From Amia ocellicauda (Eukaryota > Chordata > Actinopteri > Amiiformes > Amiidae), in contig NC_089857.1 of the NCBI RefSeq assembly GCF_036373705.1, positions 42,212,784 through 42,276,783 of the forward strand: a stretch of 64,000 nt of DNA, written 5' to 3'. Positions 10,601 to 29,394 of this stretch are shown piece after piece. The notes under the pieces were generated by a model, which searched no databases, was not told where the DNA came from, and saw only the letters and a list, made by a program, of their open reading frames with translations. The translations under genes and the position numbers were made by a program. Position 1 is the stretch's first letter. Each line of letters opens with the position of its first letter.

Positions 10601-13600
10601 TGCAGAATCCTCCGCTCCCATTGGTGGAGCTGCACAGATTCACGCAGAACTACGAAAATCTCCACTTCACGGACGAGATGTTAGTGTTAAATGACTGTTT
10701 ATGCTGTGGTGTGGCATTCTGGGAGCAGGAGGAAGAGGACACAAACTAAGTCTGTCCTGTTGTGATTGATTTGTGGTCAGCAATGGACGTGTCTGTAAAA
10801 CTTCATAAAGTTGGCAAAAGAAAGCTGTAAATTCTCAAAAATAAATAAATTATGCCTTTGATTGGGCACTCATTTGTGCAAACTCATACTCAAGGTAGAT
10901 TGATTCTACTGTATTATTTTTTTCTTAAAACATAAGTGCCAGACAATGTATATTAATCTACCAGTTTTAGTTGTTTTACAAAATGTAAAAGCAGTAGATA
11001 TTAAGTAAATATACATTTAAAAAAACAATTGGTAATTATTAAGGGCAAGTACAAACAAAACACAAAACAATATGAAGGGTTTCTAATGCAGCCAAATTAA
11101 CAAAACTCTACTTGTATGTAACGGCAGGGCAATGGGGGAATCTGTGGGACTTTGTATTGGGGGTAGATTGTAATTTGAATGGGGTTTTTAAATGTACTTT
11201 AGCATTATAATCCTCAAACTTAATGTGTGATGAAATGTGATTCTTGCATTTTACTGCACTGTAGCAATACTGCAACATTTAAATAATGTACTCATTGTAT
11301 GATGTACTTATTCTTTATTCTTTAATGTTGTGACATGCATTGGCATGGTGTTCCACTATATACAGTTAAGATTGATTGATTTACTTTAAATGAGGATTAA
11401 AGATTCTCATTGTCCAAAATAAAAAGGGACATATTCCAAAAATGATCGAGCTAGTGAAGTGCTCTTACTGTTGATTTTTATAAATGTCAATTGACAATAA
11501 TCTGTGAGCAAAAATGGAGCCTGCACATTTATAATATTTTGGGGGAAGAATATGTGCCTCGCTTCATTGGGCTTCATACTCTGCAGCAGCAGACTCCCAT
11601 TAGCAGACTGGAGCAGCACTGGCTTCTCCAGACTACAGAGGGATATGGGGGGGAGGTCCAAGGTGGTGGTCCATAGTTTTTAGATGTTTCTGTATTGCGG
11701 TTTGTTTTGTTAGCATGTTTGCTTAATTACAACAAAAAAATAAATATAAATATTGCTATAAAAAAATGCTGTTTAGCCCCTATACTTTTATATCCCCAAT
11801 TTATCATTGGCACCCTTTGGCAAAGTATACAAACCAGACTTTGGGCACTCCATTCAAAAAAGGTTCGCCATCCCTGGTTTCCTAAATTAATCTGCATTTT
11901 TTTACTACTTTCTTTCCAGTTTTGCCATTTGGAACACCATGATGGGAACCTCCATTCTCAGTATCCCCTGGGGAATAAAGCAGGTACGTCCGAGCTTCAC
12001 ATCTTGGCTGCGCGGCTCTGAAATGCCGGGGGGCCGAATGTCCCTCTGAGGGAAGTGGGGACAGTTTGCTGAGGAATGTCCCGCGGAGGATTAGGACCTG
12101 CGTGTCTCAGGGGTCCGTGGTTTTGATCTTGCGTTCTCTTTCAGGCGGGATTCACGTTCGGCATTCTCATCATTGTGTCCATGGGGCTGCTGACGCTGTA
12201 CTGCTGCTACAGGGTATTGAAGTCACGCGCAGCGATACGTGAGGGAAACCCTTTCATTCTTTTCACTGTGGAAATACATCTAACTATCACTGAAATTATT
12301 TTTTTTAACTGATTTGATTCAAAGCCGTAAAATAGTCGAGACATAACTTTAGTTTTCCTGCTTTCTCTTCCAGCCTTTATAGATACCTCAGACTGGGAGT
12401 TTCCGGATGTTTGCCGATATTACTTCGGCGCCTTTGGCCAGTGGTCCAGTCTTGTGTTTTCCATGGTGTCCCTGATTGGGGCAATGGTTGTCTACTGGGT
12501 GCTCATGTCCAACTTCCTGTTTAATACTGGGAAATTTATTTACAGTGAGTTTTTAGTTATTTTGTATGCATGTGATTTGTATGTGAACCTGAACGTGTCC
12601 GATTCATAACCCTGTACCAGAACCGGTTCCCCTCCTGGCCCTAGACTCTCCCTTGACCCGGCCTCACGGGAAAGCCTTTAGCTCCAGGATGGATCGGTCT
12701 CCGTTCCCTTCGGTCCCTCGTCCACAGCTGCGAGGTTCTTGCCAGAAGTTTGCTGATGGTGTGGGACTGTGTTGCCGTTTCCACGCATGTCCAGAAGTGC
12801 GTGGCGCTAGTCTGTGTCCCGTCTCCCGAGAGCCATGCTCCAGACACCGAGGGCTCCCGCCACCCAGGGTCTCACATGTTTCACTGAAGCTTGTGCCCAA
12901 CTCTGGAGTCGTTAATCTGCCCGTCATATCTGTGTAAAGTGATGTAATTTCCTGTGATGTGATGTGAAGTTTATATTGATGTCCTCCCGCTCCGTGCCCA
13001 AACCGTGCTGTGTGTAATCTGCCGCATCACCGTAGGCATCTCAGTCCTACTTTTGGCAATTTCACCAACAGAGCGCTTTCTCTTTGCAGACTTTGCAAAC
13101 AACGTCAGTGTGGCTGATTTGGAGTTTGGGACCAATGGGTCTGAAAGAGGTGAGCGTTTCCAATCTCCACCCAGGCTGGTTTTGTCTTTTCTCCAATCTC
13201 CTCACGTGTTTCCAGATGCTCGGAGTGGTTTCGATAGGCCTGCCGTGACTCTCTCTCCATTTGTACTCCTCCAGTGATCTGCCCGTTCCCCAACACGGGC
13301 CACCTGAACTGCACCGGGGACGGGTTCTCCGCCACGGACAACGGTACCGGCACTCTGTTCGACAAATGGTGGCACAAGACTAACACCATCCCCTTCTACC
13401 TGATCATCCTGCTGCTGCCCTTGCTGAATTTCAGATCGGCGTCTTTCTTCGCCAGGTTTACCTTTCTGGGTGAGTGTCACTGCGGGATCGTCTCCACCGC
13501 CCTGCCCGGTGTGTTTGGTGCACTGTGCTTTGGCTGTCAACATACCAAGCCCCTCGGTCTGATTGGGGAATTCGGTGCCTTCTGGAACAGGTGATTGTCT

Positions 13601-16028
13601 CAATATGTTACTCATTTGTCTATTGTCACATTTATTTGACCAAATGCGTCTCGTGTGATCCTCGCAGGGACGATATCGGTCGTCTACCTCATCGTTCTGG
13701 TGACCCTGAAAGCCGCCCGCCTGGGTTTCCATCTGGAGTTCCACTGGTTTGAGTCGACGCAGTTCTTTGTGGCAGGTTTGTGTTTCCAGGCCGTTGGACC
13801 AGTGCCTCCTCGGCATGCAGAGGAAACAGCTGACCGGAGCAAAACCTTTTTATTTGTTTAAATAATTGAATAGAGAAAGAAAGCACACTGGCTCAAGTCC
13901 GACTCCCTCCATTGGCACCGAAATGTCTGTTTTTCTCGCGAAGGGAGATAATTAAGTTTGAATGATCCGATGCATAACAAAACATCTGTCACACAGGCCC
14001 TTGTTTGCTGAACAGGTCATCGTCTGTTTACGTTTTGTAAATGTGTACATATACGTGCGTGTTTGGTTTTTCGAGTTGTTGAATTAAGCTGCTGTAAAAC
14101 ATCCCGTAAGCTCTGCCAGTGTTTGTTTACATTTGCTGATGGCCCTGCGAATTATTCACCACGGCACTGTTATTGCACCAAACCACACAATCGTATAAAG
14201 TAACTGTTTCGTTTTAATAACCCGCTTAGCTACAGTGCACCTGATTCACGCCGCAGAAATATTGCTATTACTCTCCCATGTATACTCTGATAAAGCAGGA
14301 CGTGAGCCGAAATCACAGCGGCCTCGTTCTGTGGTTTAATTTCTCGTCTAGAGTTCAGACTGCTGTTCCCGCAGCTGACTGGAGTTCTCACCCTCGCGTT
14401 CTTCATCCACAACTGTGTGATCACCCTCCTGAAGAACAACAAGGTCCAGGAGAACAACGTGAGTGCGGCCAACACCCACCCGGCTGTCTCCGTCCTGAGA
14501 CCGCGGGGGACACACATGGTCTTTCACCCAGGGAGGTGCAATACACTAGTGAGAACATAGTATGAAGCAAATCTAGCCAACTCGGTGATTAACACACCTA
14601 TTGGAGCAGTGCTGATCCGGGGCCCCCCCTCACCGCATTCACTCTCCTGAAACGTCACTGGTCCCAAGAATGTGTAAATGCTGACTATTGACTGCACAGA
14701 ATGACATTTATACACAAGACAAATGTTTGCAAATGCTGCTCTGTGATTGGCTGCTTTCTCACGTGTGCGGTTTAATTGTAGGTAAGGGACCTGTCTGTTG
14801 CCTACCTGCTGGTTGGCCTGACCTACCTGTACGTGGGGATTTTGATCTTTGCTTCGTTTCCCTCTCCCCCGCTGACGAAAGACTGCATTGAGCCGGTAAG
14901 AGCTGCCGCGCCGGCAAAGTGACCGCGCCATCGCACCCATCTTGTATCTTGTTCTCCGATGCTTGATATGGAGTGTCTGTGTCTGGAGAGCCGTGGCAGT
15001 CATCAGGCACTGAATACTGTCTTTCTAACCGATCAAGCACAGGAATTGAATCAATGAAGTAGTTAATGGTCAGGCTAACGGCTGAATGGAGGCAGTTCAG
15101 TGAAGATCTTGTTAGACATGTTAAACAGACTGTTGGTGGGAAGAACCTCCACATCTTTGTCTAATCGAAAGCCTTGGCTGGATTACAGCTGACCCCTCTA
15201 CCTCTCGTGCTTTTGCAGAACTTTCTGGACAACTTCCCCAGCAGTGACATCATGGTGTTTGTGGCCCGGGCCTGCCTGCTCTTCCAGATGACCACCGTGT
15301 ACCCCTTACTGGGCTACCTGGTCCGAGTGCAGTTGATGGGGCAGTTCTTTGGGAATCACTACCCTAGGTAACCCGGCAGACACTGACAGATATCGTGAAT
15401 CGGCTGCCAGAGGTGATCCAGTCCGACCGGACTGCAGCTGCCATCTGGCGAGACAATCGAGTCCCACAAAAATGAATACGGCGTGGAAGATTTTACTGTA
15501 GGGCGTGTTTCGGATGTTTTAGTCTCCAGCTGTTGTCGTTTTTCAGGGGTGTCCTGTGATTGTGTAATGGAGTCTTTACTAGATCTACTTGCTGTATGAA
15601 TCTGCTTATAATAACAAATAATGTTATAATCAGGAGAAAAATAGTTGTTTTTGTTTTTCTTCCCTAGTTTTTTCCACGTGTTCACCCTGAATTTGTTCAT
15701 AGTGGCAGCAGGTGTCGTTATGGCAAAGTTTTTCCCCAACATCGGTTCCATTATCAGGTGAGACAGTCGGTTCTGGGATTTTTGGCAAACAGATGGTGTT
15801 CATTCATTCATTCATTCATTCATTCATTCATTCCTTCCTTCTTTCCCTCCCTCTGGCTCTAGGTACTCCGGGGCGACTTGCGGCCTGGCCTACGTGTTTG
15901 TGTTCCCCTCCGTCATCCACATGATCTCGCTGCGGCGCGCGGGGGAGCTGCGCTGGCCCTCTGCCCTCTTCCACAGCCTGCTCATCGTGCTGGGCATCGC
16001 CAACTTGGTGGCTCAGTTCCTCATGTGA
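7617..16028 (+). CDS. slc38a9: slc38a9, lysosomal amino-acid transporter and arginine sensor (complete, 14 coding exons, 557 aa)
   Basis: SLC38A9 is a lysosomal 11-TM transporter that senses luminal arginine and, through its cytosolic N-terminus, activates mTORC1 via Ragulator-Rag. Exons: 7617-7720, 9633-9762, 9992-10113, 11920-11983, 12145-12238, 12374-12544, 13090-13149, 13275-13469, 13668-13775, 14352-14458, 14782-14895, 15219-15367, 15668-15757, 15863-16028. All join in frame at GT-AG sites to 1674 nt; human is 561 aa. Visible hallmarks: the Ragulator-binding HYYGRL stretch and [11 protein letters not shown] in the N-tail (about residues 57-90); the first helix [20 protein letters not shown] (about 122-141); sequons NVS, NGS, NCT and NGT in the luminal loop after TM3 (about 230-275), glycosylated in the human protein; FLDNFPSSD in the loop before a late helix; and the C-terminal VAQFLM. 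The N-tail is shorter than human and diverges before residue 33. The start at 7617 has a good Kozak context (accATGG). Confidence 0.97.
10358..11876. mobile_element. hAT-like non-autonomous element in slc38a9 intron 3
   Basis: The element is bounded by perfect 16-bp inverted termini CAGGGATGGCGAACCT (start) and AGGTTCGCCATCCCTG (end), 1519 bp apart. CAGGG-type ends with this sequence are typical of hAT/Charlie-like transposons. I see no transposase frame inside. The 8-bp flanks (ccttagtg, gtttccta) do not match, so either the target-site duplication has decayed or the ends were formed otherwise. It occupies most of intron 3 (10114-11919) of slc38a9. Confidence 0.7.
15801..15832 (+). repeat. 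(CATT)n microsatellite in slc38a9 intron 13
   Basis: Eight tandem CATT units lie directly upstream of the pyrimidine tract and acceptor of the last slc38a9 exon (acceptor AG at 15861-15862). Confidence 0.9.
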
Positions 16029-17340
16029 TCCACGCCCCCCCCACACACTCCCGGGACGGAGCCGGCGGCACAGCGGGAACCCACTGGCGTCTCCAGGCAT
16101 CGTTAACCCAGGATAGCCAATAATAACTCGACTACACTGGTACAAAATCAGAGCCCACATCGTATCTTCACATAGGCACGCTGTTTTCATAGATGTTACA
16201 GGTCTTGGCTCCCTCTGCTGGCGAGGAGGAGTACCATAAGTCCTGTGCTCGGCAGAGGTGGGTTTAAATTGGACAGCGGCGTGCCAGACATCTATGGTGC
16301 AGCCACCGGCGAACGGAGACACAGAGCTGAGACACTACAGCAGCGTGATTCTAGAACTAATTGAAGCTTTCGTGTCTGGGAAGGAGTCTCCACCTCGATC
16401 CTCTCAGATCTCTCTGGAGTGAACTGGGAGAGGAAGAGACGGTGGGAACTGCGTTTTCTACGGAAAATGTATATCAATAGTCACTGCAAGTGTCATTAAT
16501 GATGTTTGTATCTTTCTCAAGACAGACACGGTTTTTATTTTTGTGAATTCCACGAAACACAGAGTCTGCACTGTGGCGTCGCAGCCCACGGGAGAGACTC
16601 AGTGGCGTTTCCTCTCAGTTGCAAATGAAGCCCGAATCGGCTGATGACCGGCTGTAAAAGACACAGTTTGCAAGACTGCTCGGCTCCAGAGCGTTTCGGT
16701 GCAGGTGCCCCTTGTGTTCACACCCACTTACGCCGAACTCACGTCACCATAAAACAAACCAGGTCAAGGGCCCGGCCCCAGCCCAGCTCGGTGGATGTTT
16801 TGTCGCCGTGTCATCGAATCCATACGTGATGTAGATCTCCGTGCAAACTCTTTGGTCCCATCAGTTGTCTCCCTGTTCTGGTCGCGTGTCATTCCTGAAA
16901 TTGTTTTGAAATCGGAGCCGCCCTGCTGCTGGAGCCGTGTGTGTGTTCTGCACAGCGAGGGCACAAAGTTAGCCGTTGCCCTTCACCTTCATATCACCTT
17001 CCTTGATCCTACTCAGAGCCCCTTTGCGATTTTTACATTTTTATAACTACAAAATATAACAAGCAATCTTCCCTTCCGGTGCTCAGCCATGATGTTTTCA
17101 GTGTTCTCAAACTTTTCTAATTTCAAGTCTGAGCCGTGGGGCCACGGGGCTCTGAAGTGGGATTTGGACATGTTATGCAATGTTTAAATTAAATAAAACC
17201 ATGAAAATCAAACCGAAAACAAAGCATTTCTTTGTCAGTGAGCTGTATGTAGCCGTATAGATCAGATGTTTGGCACAGGGTGGGCTGTAAGTGTAGATAC
17301 TTTACTTGTTCATCTGTAACACAACCAGCTTATTAATAAA
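16029..17340 (+). other. slc38a9: slc38a9 3' UTR with candidate poly(A) signals
   Basis: After the stop codon there is no further coding signal. AATAAA hexamers at 17192-17197 and 17335-17340 are the first plausible polyadenylation signals, giving a 3' UTR of about 1.2-1.3 kb. The end is inferred. Confidence 0.5.
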
Positions 17341-17617
17341 GGGATATTAAAACAATGGACTGGACCTGAAAGGTGACCAGCCAATTACACAACAACTTCA
17401 AACAACGTGCTTCAATTGAGGGAATTTCTTACAATTTTAAGAAACTTAATTTTATTGTGTTGTGCTTTGTACATACATAGTTATATTGTGTCCCTTACAG
17501 CAATGTATGTTTTCATAGTATTAAAAGTTACATTTATTTAAAAATAAAACTGTTTTCATAATAAAAAAACATCCTAATCAATTCCCTCTCCTCTTCTTTG
17601 GCAAGGTTGTTCTATTT

Positions 17618-17623
17618 TTTATT
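17618..17623 (-). terminator. Candidate poly(A) signal for the minus-strand SH2D4-family gene
   Basis: TTTATT on the plus strand reads AATAAA on the minus strand, about 830 bases after the stop codon of the SH2D4-family gene. A second overlapping copy follows in the same ATTTATTTAT run. With the slc38a9 signals at 17192 and 17335 the two genes would end about 300 bases apart, tail to tail. Confidence 0.35.
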
Positions 17624-18455
17624 TATTTATATATATTCTCCTACATCATGAATAAGTCAGTCAAATATTTTTCCCAAAACAAATATGAATATTTGCTAAT
17701 ATGGTTAGTGTCTGCAGGGTGCAATTATGGCCTATACTAGTAATGGTTTACATATGCAAGAAAAATGTGTTTATCTATGTATGTACAGTGCATATATGTA
17801 GTCAATTGTTAAAATTTCTAATAAATCTGACTGTTGTCCAACATAAAACACACATTGTGTCTACAAACACAAGTAAGAATGGTCTTGAACCCGACTCACC
17901 CACCCAGCAGCAGACCAGAAAGGGCAAGAGATGTACGAGGGACTGAGAAGTAACATGATTCTGCCGTCGTGTCAGTTTCTTGAATCTCACATATGCTTGC
18001 ATCCCTGAAGAGCTCTCTCAGCCCCGAGGAGGCTGGCTATTGATCTGCCATTTCACTTATAAGGGAACTTGCCTCCCAGCACATACAAAAATATATATAT
18101 GTTGTTGTTGTTTCTTTAAGAGGGGCACAATGTGTTCAGGAGCTGCAAACACACCATATTAACAGTCCAAGAATCTGAGTGACCGAAAACATAACGATAC
18201 TGCTCTCACTTCAAGTCTTATACCTAAATATATACATTTAATATCTGATACAATTCACTCTCTCATGAATGAGACAGACTGGAATAAAATAAAACACATT
18301 ATTGTTCAGAAGCTCAGTCAAGTTGCATCCAGAAACCGTCCCCGAACCCCCTGCAGGTTTCTCATGTGACGGGTTGCTGGACTCTGCTCTTTGAAGACGA
18401 GTGCAGAGGTTCCTTAATGGTTAAATACCAGGGAAGAGGACACGATGGGGGTCCC

Positions 18456-25651
<7,196 letters not shown>

Positions 25652-26076
25652 TCACAGAGGAGGGGCAGCACGACGTCCTGTGATTTCCAGCCAAGCGGAG
25701 GAGGGTGGCAGTGGATAATGTACAGTTTTAAAGAGTGGCTGTAATTATACTCCGGGCGAGGGCCGTCTCATCGCTGTGGCTTCAGGCGTCCTGCAATAAA
25801 ACACAAGTTTAGGGCTCTATTTTTAAAAAGGGCCATGTTTAATATGAGCTTTGTCTTGAGCATACAGCTGGCAGTCTATCATTATATAATTATTTCTATT
25901 TCTATCACTAACATTCCCTTGAAGAGACTGAGCAAAGAGTAAGAGACAAGCTTTTATTGATGTACTGTATAATACATGTGTCATCTGGACATTTGGTCAC
26001 ACACAACCGAGACAGAGTGACAAGTTCATTTGTCGGCTGGAAAGTTTTTTGACCCAACAGAGAAAATATATATATA

Positions 26077-26101
26077 CAGCTCTGGAAAAAATTAAGAGAC
26101 T
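26077..26101 (+). repeat. Solo terminal inverted repeat of a CAGCTCTGG-type transposon
   Basis: CAGCTCTGGAAAAAATTAAG followed by AGAC matches one end of the foldback element at 54461-54538. It is preceded by a TA run (26066-26076) and has no partner end nearby, so it is a fragment. Confidence 0.55.
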
Positions 26102-26102
26102 A

Positions 26103-26122
26103 ACTACAATTCCCAGAAAGCA
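26103..26122 (+). promoter_or_regulatory. ZNF143-type motif upstream of sh2d4b
   Basis: ACTACAATTCCCAGAAAGCA differs by one base from the ZNF143/Staf consensus (ACTACAATTCCCAGAATGC). It lies about 480 bases upstream of the sh2d4b start codon and 19 bases before an Incomer-like insertion. Whether it marks a promoter or is part of a dispersed repeat is open. Confidence 0.4.
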
Positions 26123-26141
26123 GTCAATTATGTGCTTTATA

Positions 26142-27364
26142 CACTCACCTAAAGGATTATTAGGAACACCATACTAATACTGTGTTTGACCCCCTTTCGC
26201 CTTCAGAACTGCCTTAATTCTACGTGGCATTGATTCAACAAGGTGCTGAAAGCATTCTTTAGAAATGTTGGCCCATATTGATAGGATAGCATCTTGCAGT
26301 TGATGGAGATTTGTGGGATGCACATCCAGGGCACGAAGCTCCCGTTCCACCACATCCCAAAGATGCTCTATTGGGTTGAGATCTGGTGACTGTGGGGGCC
26401 AGTTTAGTACAGTGAACTCATTGTCATGTTCAAGAAACCAATTTGAAATGATTGGACCTTTGTGACATGGTGCATTATCCTGCTGGAAGTAGCCATCAGA
26501 GGATGGGTACATGGTGGTCATAAAGGGATGGACATGGTCAGAAACAATGCTCAGGTAGGCCGTGGCATTTAAACGATGCCCAATTAGCACTAAGGGGCCT
26601 AAAGTGTGCCAAGAAAACATCCCCAACACCATTACACCACCACCACCAGCCTGCACAGTGGTAACAAGGCATGATGGATCCATGTTCTCATTCTGTTTAC
26701 GCCAAATTCGGACTCTACCATCTGAATGTCTCAACAGAAATCGAGACTCATCAGACCAGGCAACATTTTTCCAGTCTTCAACTGTCCAATTTTGGTGAGC
26801 TTGTGCAAATTGTAGCCTCTTTTATTCCTATTTGTAGTGGAGATGAGTGGTACCCGGTGGGGTCATCTGCTGTTGTAGCCCATCCGCCTCAAGGTTGTAC
26901 GTGTTGTGGCTTCACAAATGCTTTGCTGCATACCTCGGTTGTAACGAGTGGTTATTTCAGTCAAAGTTGCTCTTCTATCAGCTTGAATCAGTCGGCCCAT
27001 TCTCCTCTGACCTCTAGCATCAACAAGGCATTTTCGCCCACAGGACTGCCGCATACTGGATGTTTTTCCCTTTTCACACCATTCTTTGTAAACCCTAGAA
27101 ATGGCTGTGCGTGAAAATCCCAGTAACTGAGCAGATTGTGAAATACTCAGACCGGCCCGTCTGGCACCAACAACCATGCCACGCTCAAAATTGCTTAAAT
27201 CACGTTTCTTTCCCATTCAGACATTCAGTTTGGAGTTCAGGAGATTGTCTTGACCAGGACCACACCCCTAAATGCATTGAAGCAACTGCCATGTGATTGG
27301 TTGGTTAGATAATTGCATTCATGAGAAATTGAACAGGTGTTCCTAATAATCCTTTAGGTGAGTG
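26142..27364 (-). mobile_element. Tc1/mariner DD36E (Incomer-like) transposon, decayed copy
   Basis: A 1223-bp element with perfect 29-bp terminal inverted repeats (outer end CACTCACCTAAAGGATTATT) flanked by TA on both sides (26140-26141, 27365-27366). It is nearly identical to the intact copy at 55382-56602; by eye I count about 17 differences, one of them a 2-bp insertion. Its transposase gene is broken. It lies upstream of the sh2d4b start codon. Confidence 0.93.
26174..27216 (-). pseudogene. Broken Incomer-like transposase
   Basis: The frame opens at 27216 with MGKKRDLSNFERGMV and stops early at about 26863 after RRMGYNSR, where an arginine codon has become TGA. A 2-bp insertion near 26823 (cctcttttattcc against cctctttttcc in the intact copy) then shifts the frame; the catalytic part continues in a second frame at 26174-26734. 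Within this part an Arg-to-Pro change follows DNAPCHKG. The copy cannot encode an active enzyme. Confidence 0.93.
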
Positions 27365-27389
27365 TATATTCCCTGTACAAATTATCACA

Positions 27390-28920
27390 CTCGAAGAACT
27401 AGTACCAATTCACAGATTAATAAAACAAGAACATTTGAACATAAAGTTGTTTCAGATTGCAGATCACATTAACTTCTGTTCGAGTCTCCGCTGGCGGCCC
27501 ACACTGCCAGTCCGGCATGGCTTTGATGTTGTGTTGTGGTCAGAGATGGCACGTCTCTTCGACACATGTTAGAGATCAGCGGCAGACACAGAGCCAGCTG
27601 GGAAACTATCGCCTTCCCACCAAACAAGCAGCAGGAACTCAAAAGAACCAAACAAGAAATGTGGAAGCTATACAAACACGTTACACTTTTAAGAACAAGT
27701 ACAGGGAAACTGGAAACCTGACAGCTTGTCTGTTTATTTCCTTTTTTTAGACAACGGTGTAGCACAGGGGCTGGGGATGCCATATGATACAGGGCATTGA
27801 CACCAAGTCTTATGTCACTTACTGCAGCACCGCACAACTTCAAAAACACCACTGGGTTCCCAACAAGAGCGAGACACTAACCCGAGTGGGCTTTATTTCA
27901 AAAGCCGATGGCCTCCACCACTGTGTTCCCAGGTTTGACTACAGTAAACTGCATCTGACAGATACCGACTGTTGCCAGTGCTGGGTGTTAATCTTTGCTC
28001 ACAGTGGCAGTGTGAGAGCAAATGTCACTGCAATAGGAAGAGCCTTACATTACAGTGCAAAGTTGAGATGTCAGTCAGTGTCAGGGCTGAAATGGAGGTT
28101 GGACCACAGCAGGATAACAAAAGTAAAAACCTATTTCCTTATCACAGAGCTCCAGGCGTGCTTTTGAAACGTTTAAATAACTAACACAGTGAAAGAGAGC
28201 AAGGCTAGTAATCTGACCTTCACTACTATTTTTCTTTTTAATCAACAAGTGCAAAACAGCCAGACTGTTTCAGTATGTGAATGAGCAGCACACACCCAGT
28301 GAATGGTGTGGATGTTTCTGAGGGAGAAAAGCCTGCGGCCACTGCAAACCCGTCAATGCAGGTGAAATATTACAAGGAAGTCCTGAACCGGCTCATTGAT
28401 CGTGGAAACTTATACTTGCAAATATTGAAACACGGGGATGAATAAGATCACCCCCAGGCCAACGGTTTCACGCTTGTTTTTGGTGAATAAACAGCGAGCA
28501 GCTGAAACGAGACTTGTAATTGAGAGTTACATGCTTTTCTTTAACCAACCACGACAGCAAATAAAGCTGCCATTACTGCACAATGAGGCCAATGTGGATC
28601 CAAAACACACCCTCACCGTACTGATCATCAATGGGTTTACTTACAAACAATCCTTGTATTAATTACTAGTATGTTGCGGTTTCTGGGGGTTAATTAATAC
28701 CCCCTGGGACCCAGTACAACAGACAGGGTGTTGTTTTGCCGACTAACTCGCAGGACATTAGGACTGATCCACCAAAATACCCCCCACAGTCGGAGAAGAT
28801 GGTGGAGGATAGAGATTCACACGCGGATCATGGATTGATGTCGCACAGAAGTGTGTGTTAGTTTGGGTCTTTTCACGTCGTGTGTCACAAAATACAGAAA
28901 AGCCCAAACTAACACACCCC
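27390..28920. other. No gene seen upstream of sh2d4b
   Basis: I find only short chance open frames here. The stretch lies between the decayed transposon and a cluster of microsatellites. Confidence 0.4.
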
Positions 28921-28935
28921 CCTCCCGAAAGCATC

Positions 28936-29040
28936 GCACAACACACACACACACACACACACACACTCTCACACACACACACACACACACACTCACTCAC
29001 TGACACACTCACACACACACTGACACACACACACACTCAC
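28936..29040 (+). repeat. Imperfect (CA)n microsatellite
   Basis: About 100 bp of (CA)n interrupted by CTCA and TGACA units. Confidence 0.95.
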
Positions 29041-29157
29041 AGCTGTGCTGTAATGACACGGAGGACTGTGTCGAGCTGAGTTACACCGGTTCACACCGCG
29101 GCTACAGTGTAACACTGAGAGTCTGCTCGGATACAGTTTGTTTCCCAACACGCTGCG

Positions 29158-29196
29158 GGAAGAAAAGAAAAGAAAAGAAAAGAAAAGAAAAGAAAG
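29158..29196 (+). repeat. (AAAAG)n microsatellite
   Basis: Seven or so AAAAG pentamers in tandem, adjoining a CpG-containing stretch. Confidence 0.9.
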
Positions 29197-29211
29197 CGAT
29201 GCCAGTCTTAC

Positions 29212-29290
29212 CCAGATGTGCGTGTTTTTCTCCTGTATGCCCGGCCAGAGGTCTTCCCTGTGTGTGAGCGCAGCAGCAGCAGCTCAGCCC
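29212..29290 (-). other. sh2d4b: Possible non-coding first exon of sh2d4b (speculative)
   Basis: Read on the minus strand, a good splice donor (CTGG|GTAAGA) follows position 29212, and the sequence just upstream is GC-rich. A possible acceptor (catctgtag) lies two bases before the sh2d4b ATG at 25627. Joined, this would put the promoter near the CT-repeat at 29316. There is no direct support for transcription. Confidence 0.25.
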
Positions 29291-29310
29291 CAGCCTGACT
29301 CACCGCATAC

Positions 29311-29315
<5 letters not shown>

Positions 29316-29391
<76 letters not shown>
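29316..29391 (+). repeat. (CT)n microsatellite
   Basis: About 38 pure CT units in tandem. Confidence 0.95.
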
Positions 29392-29394
<3 letters not shown>

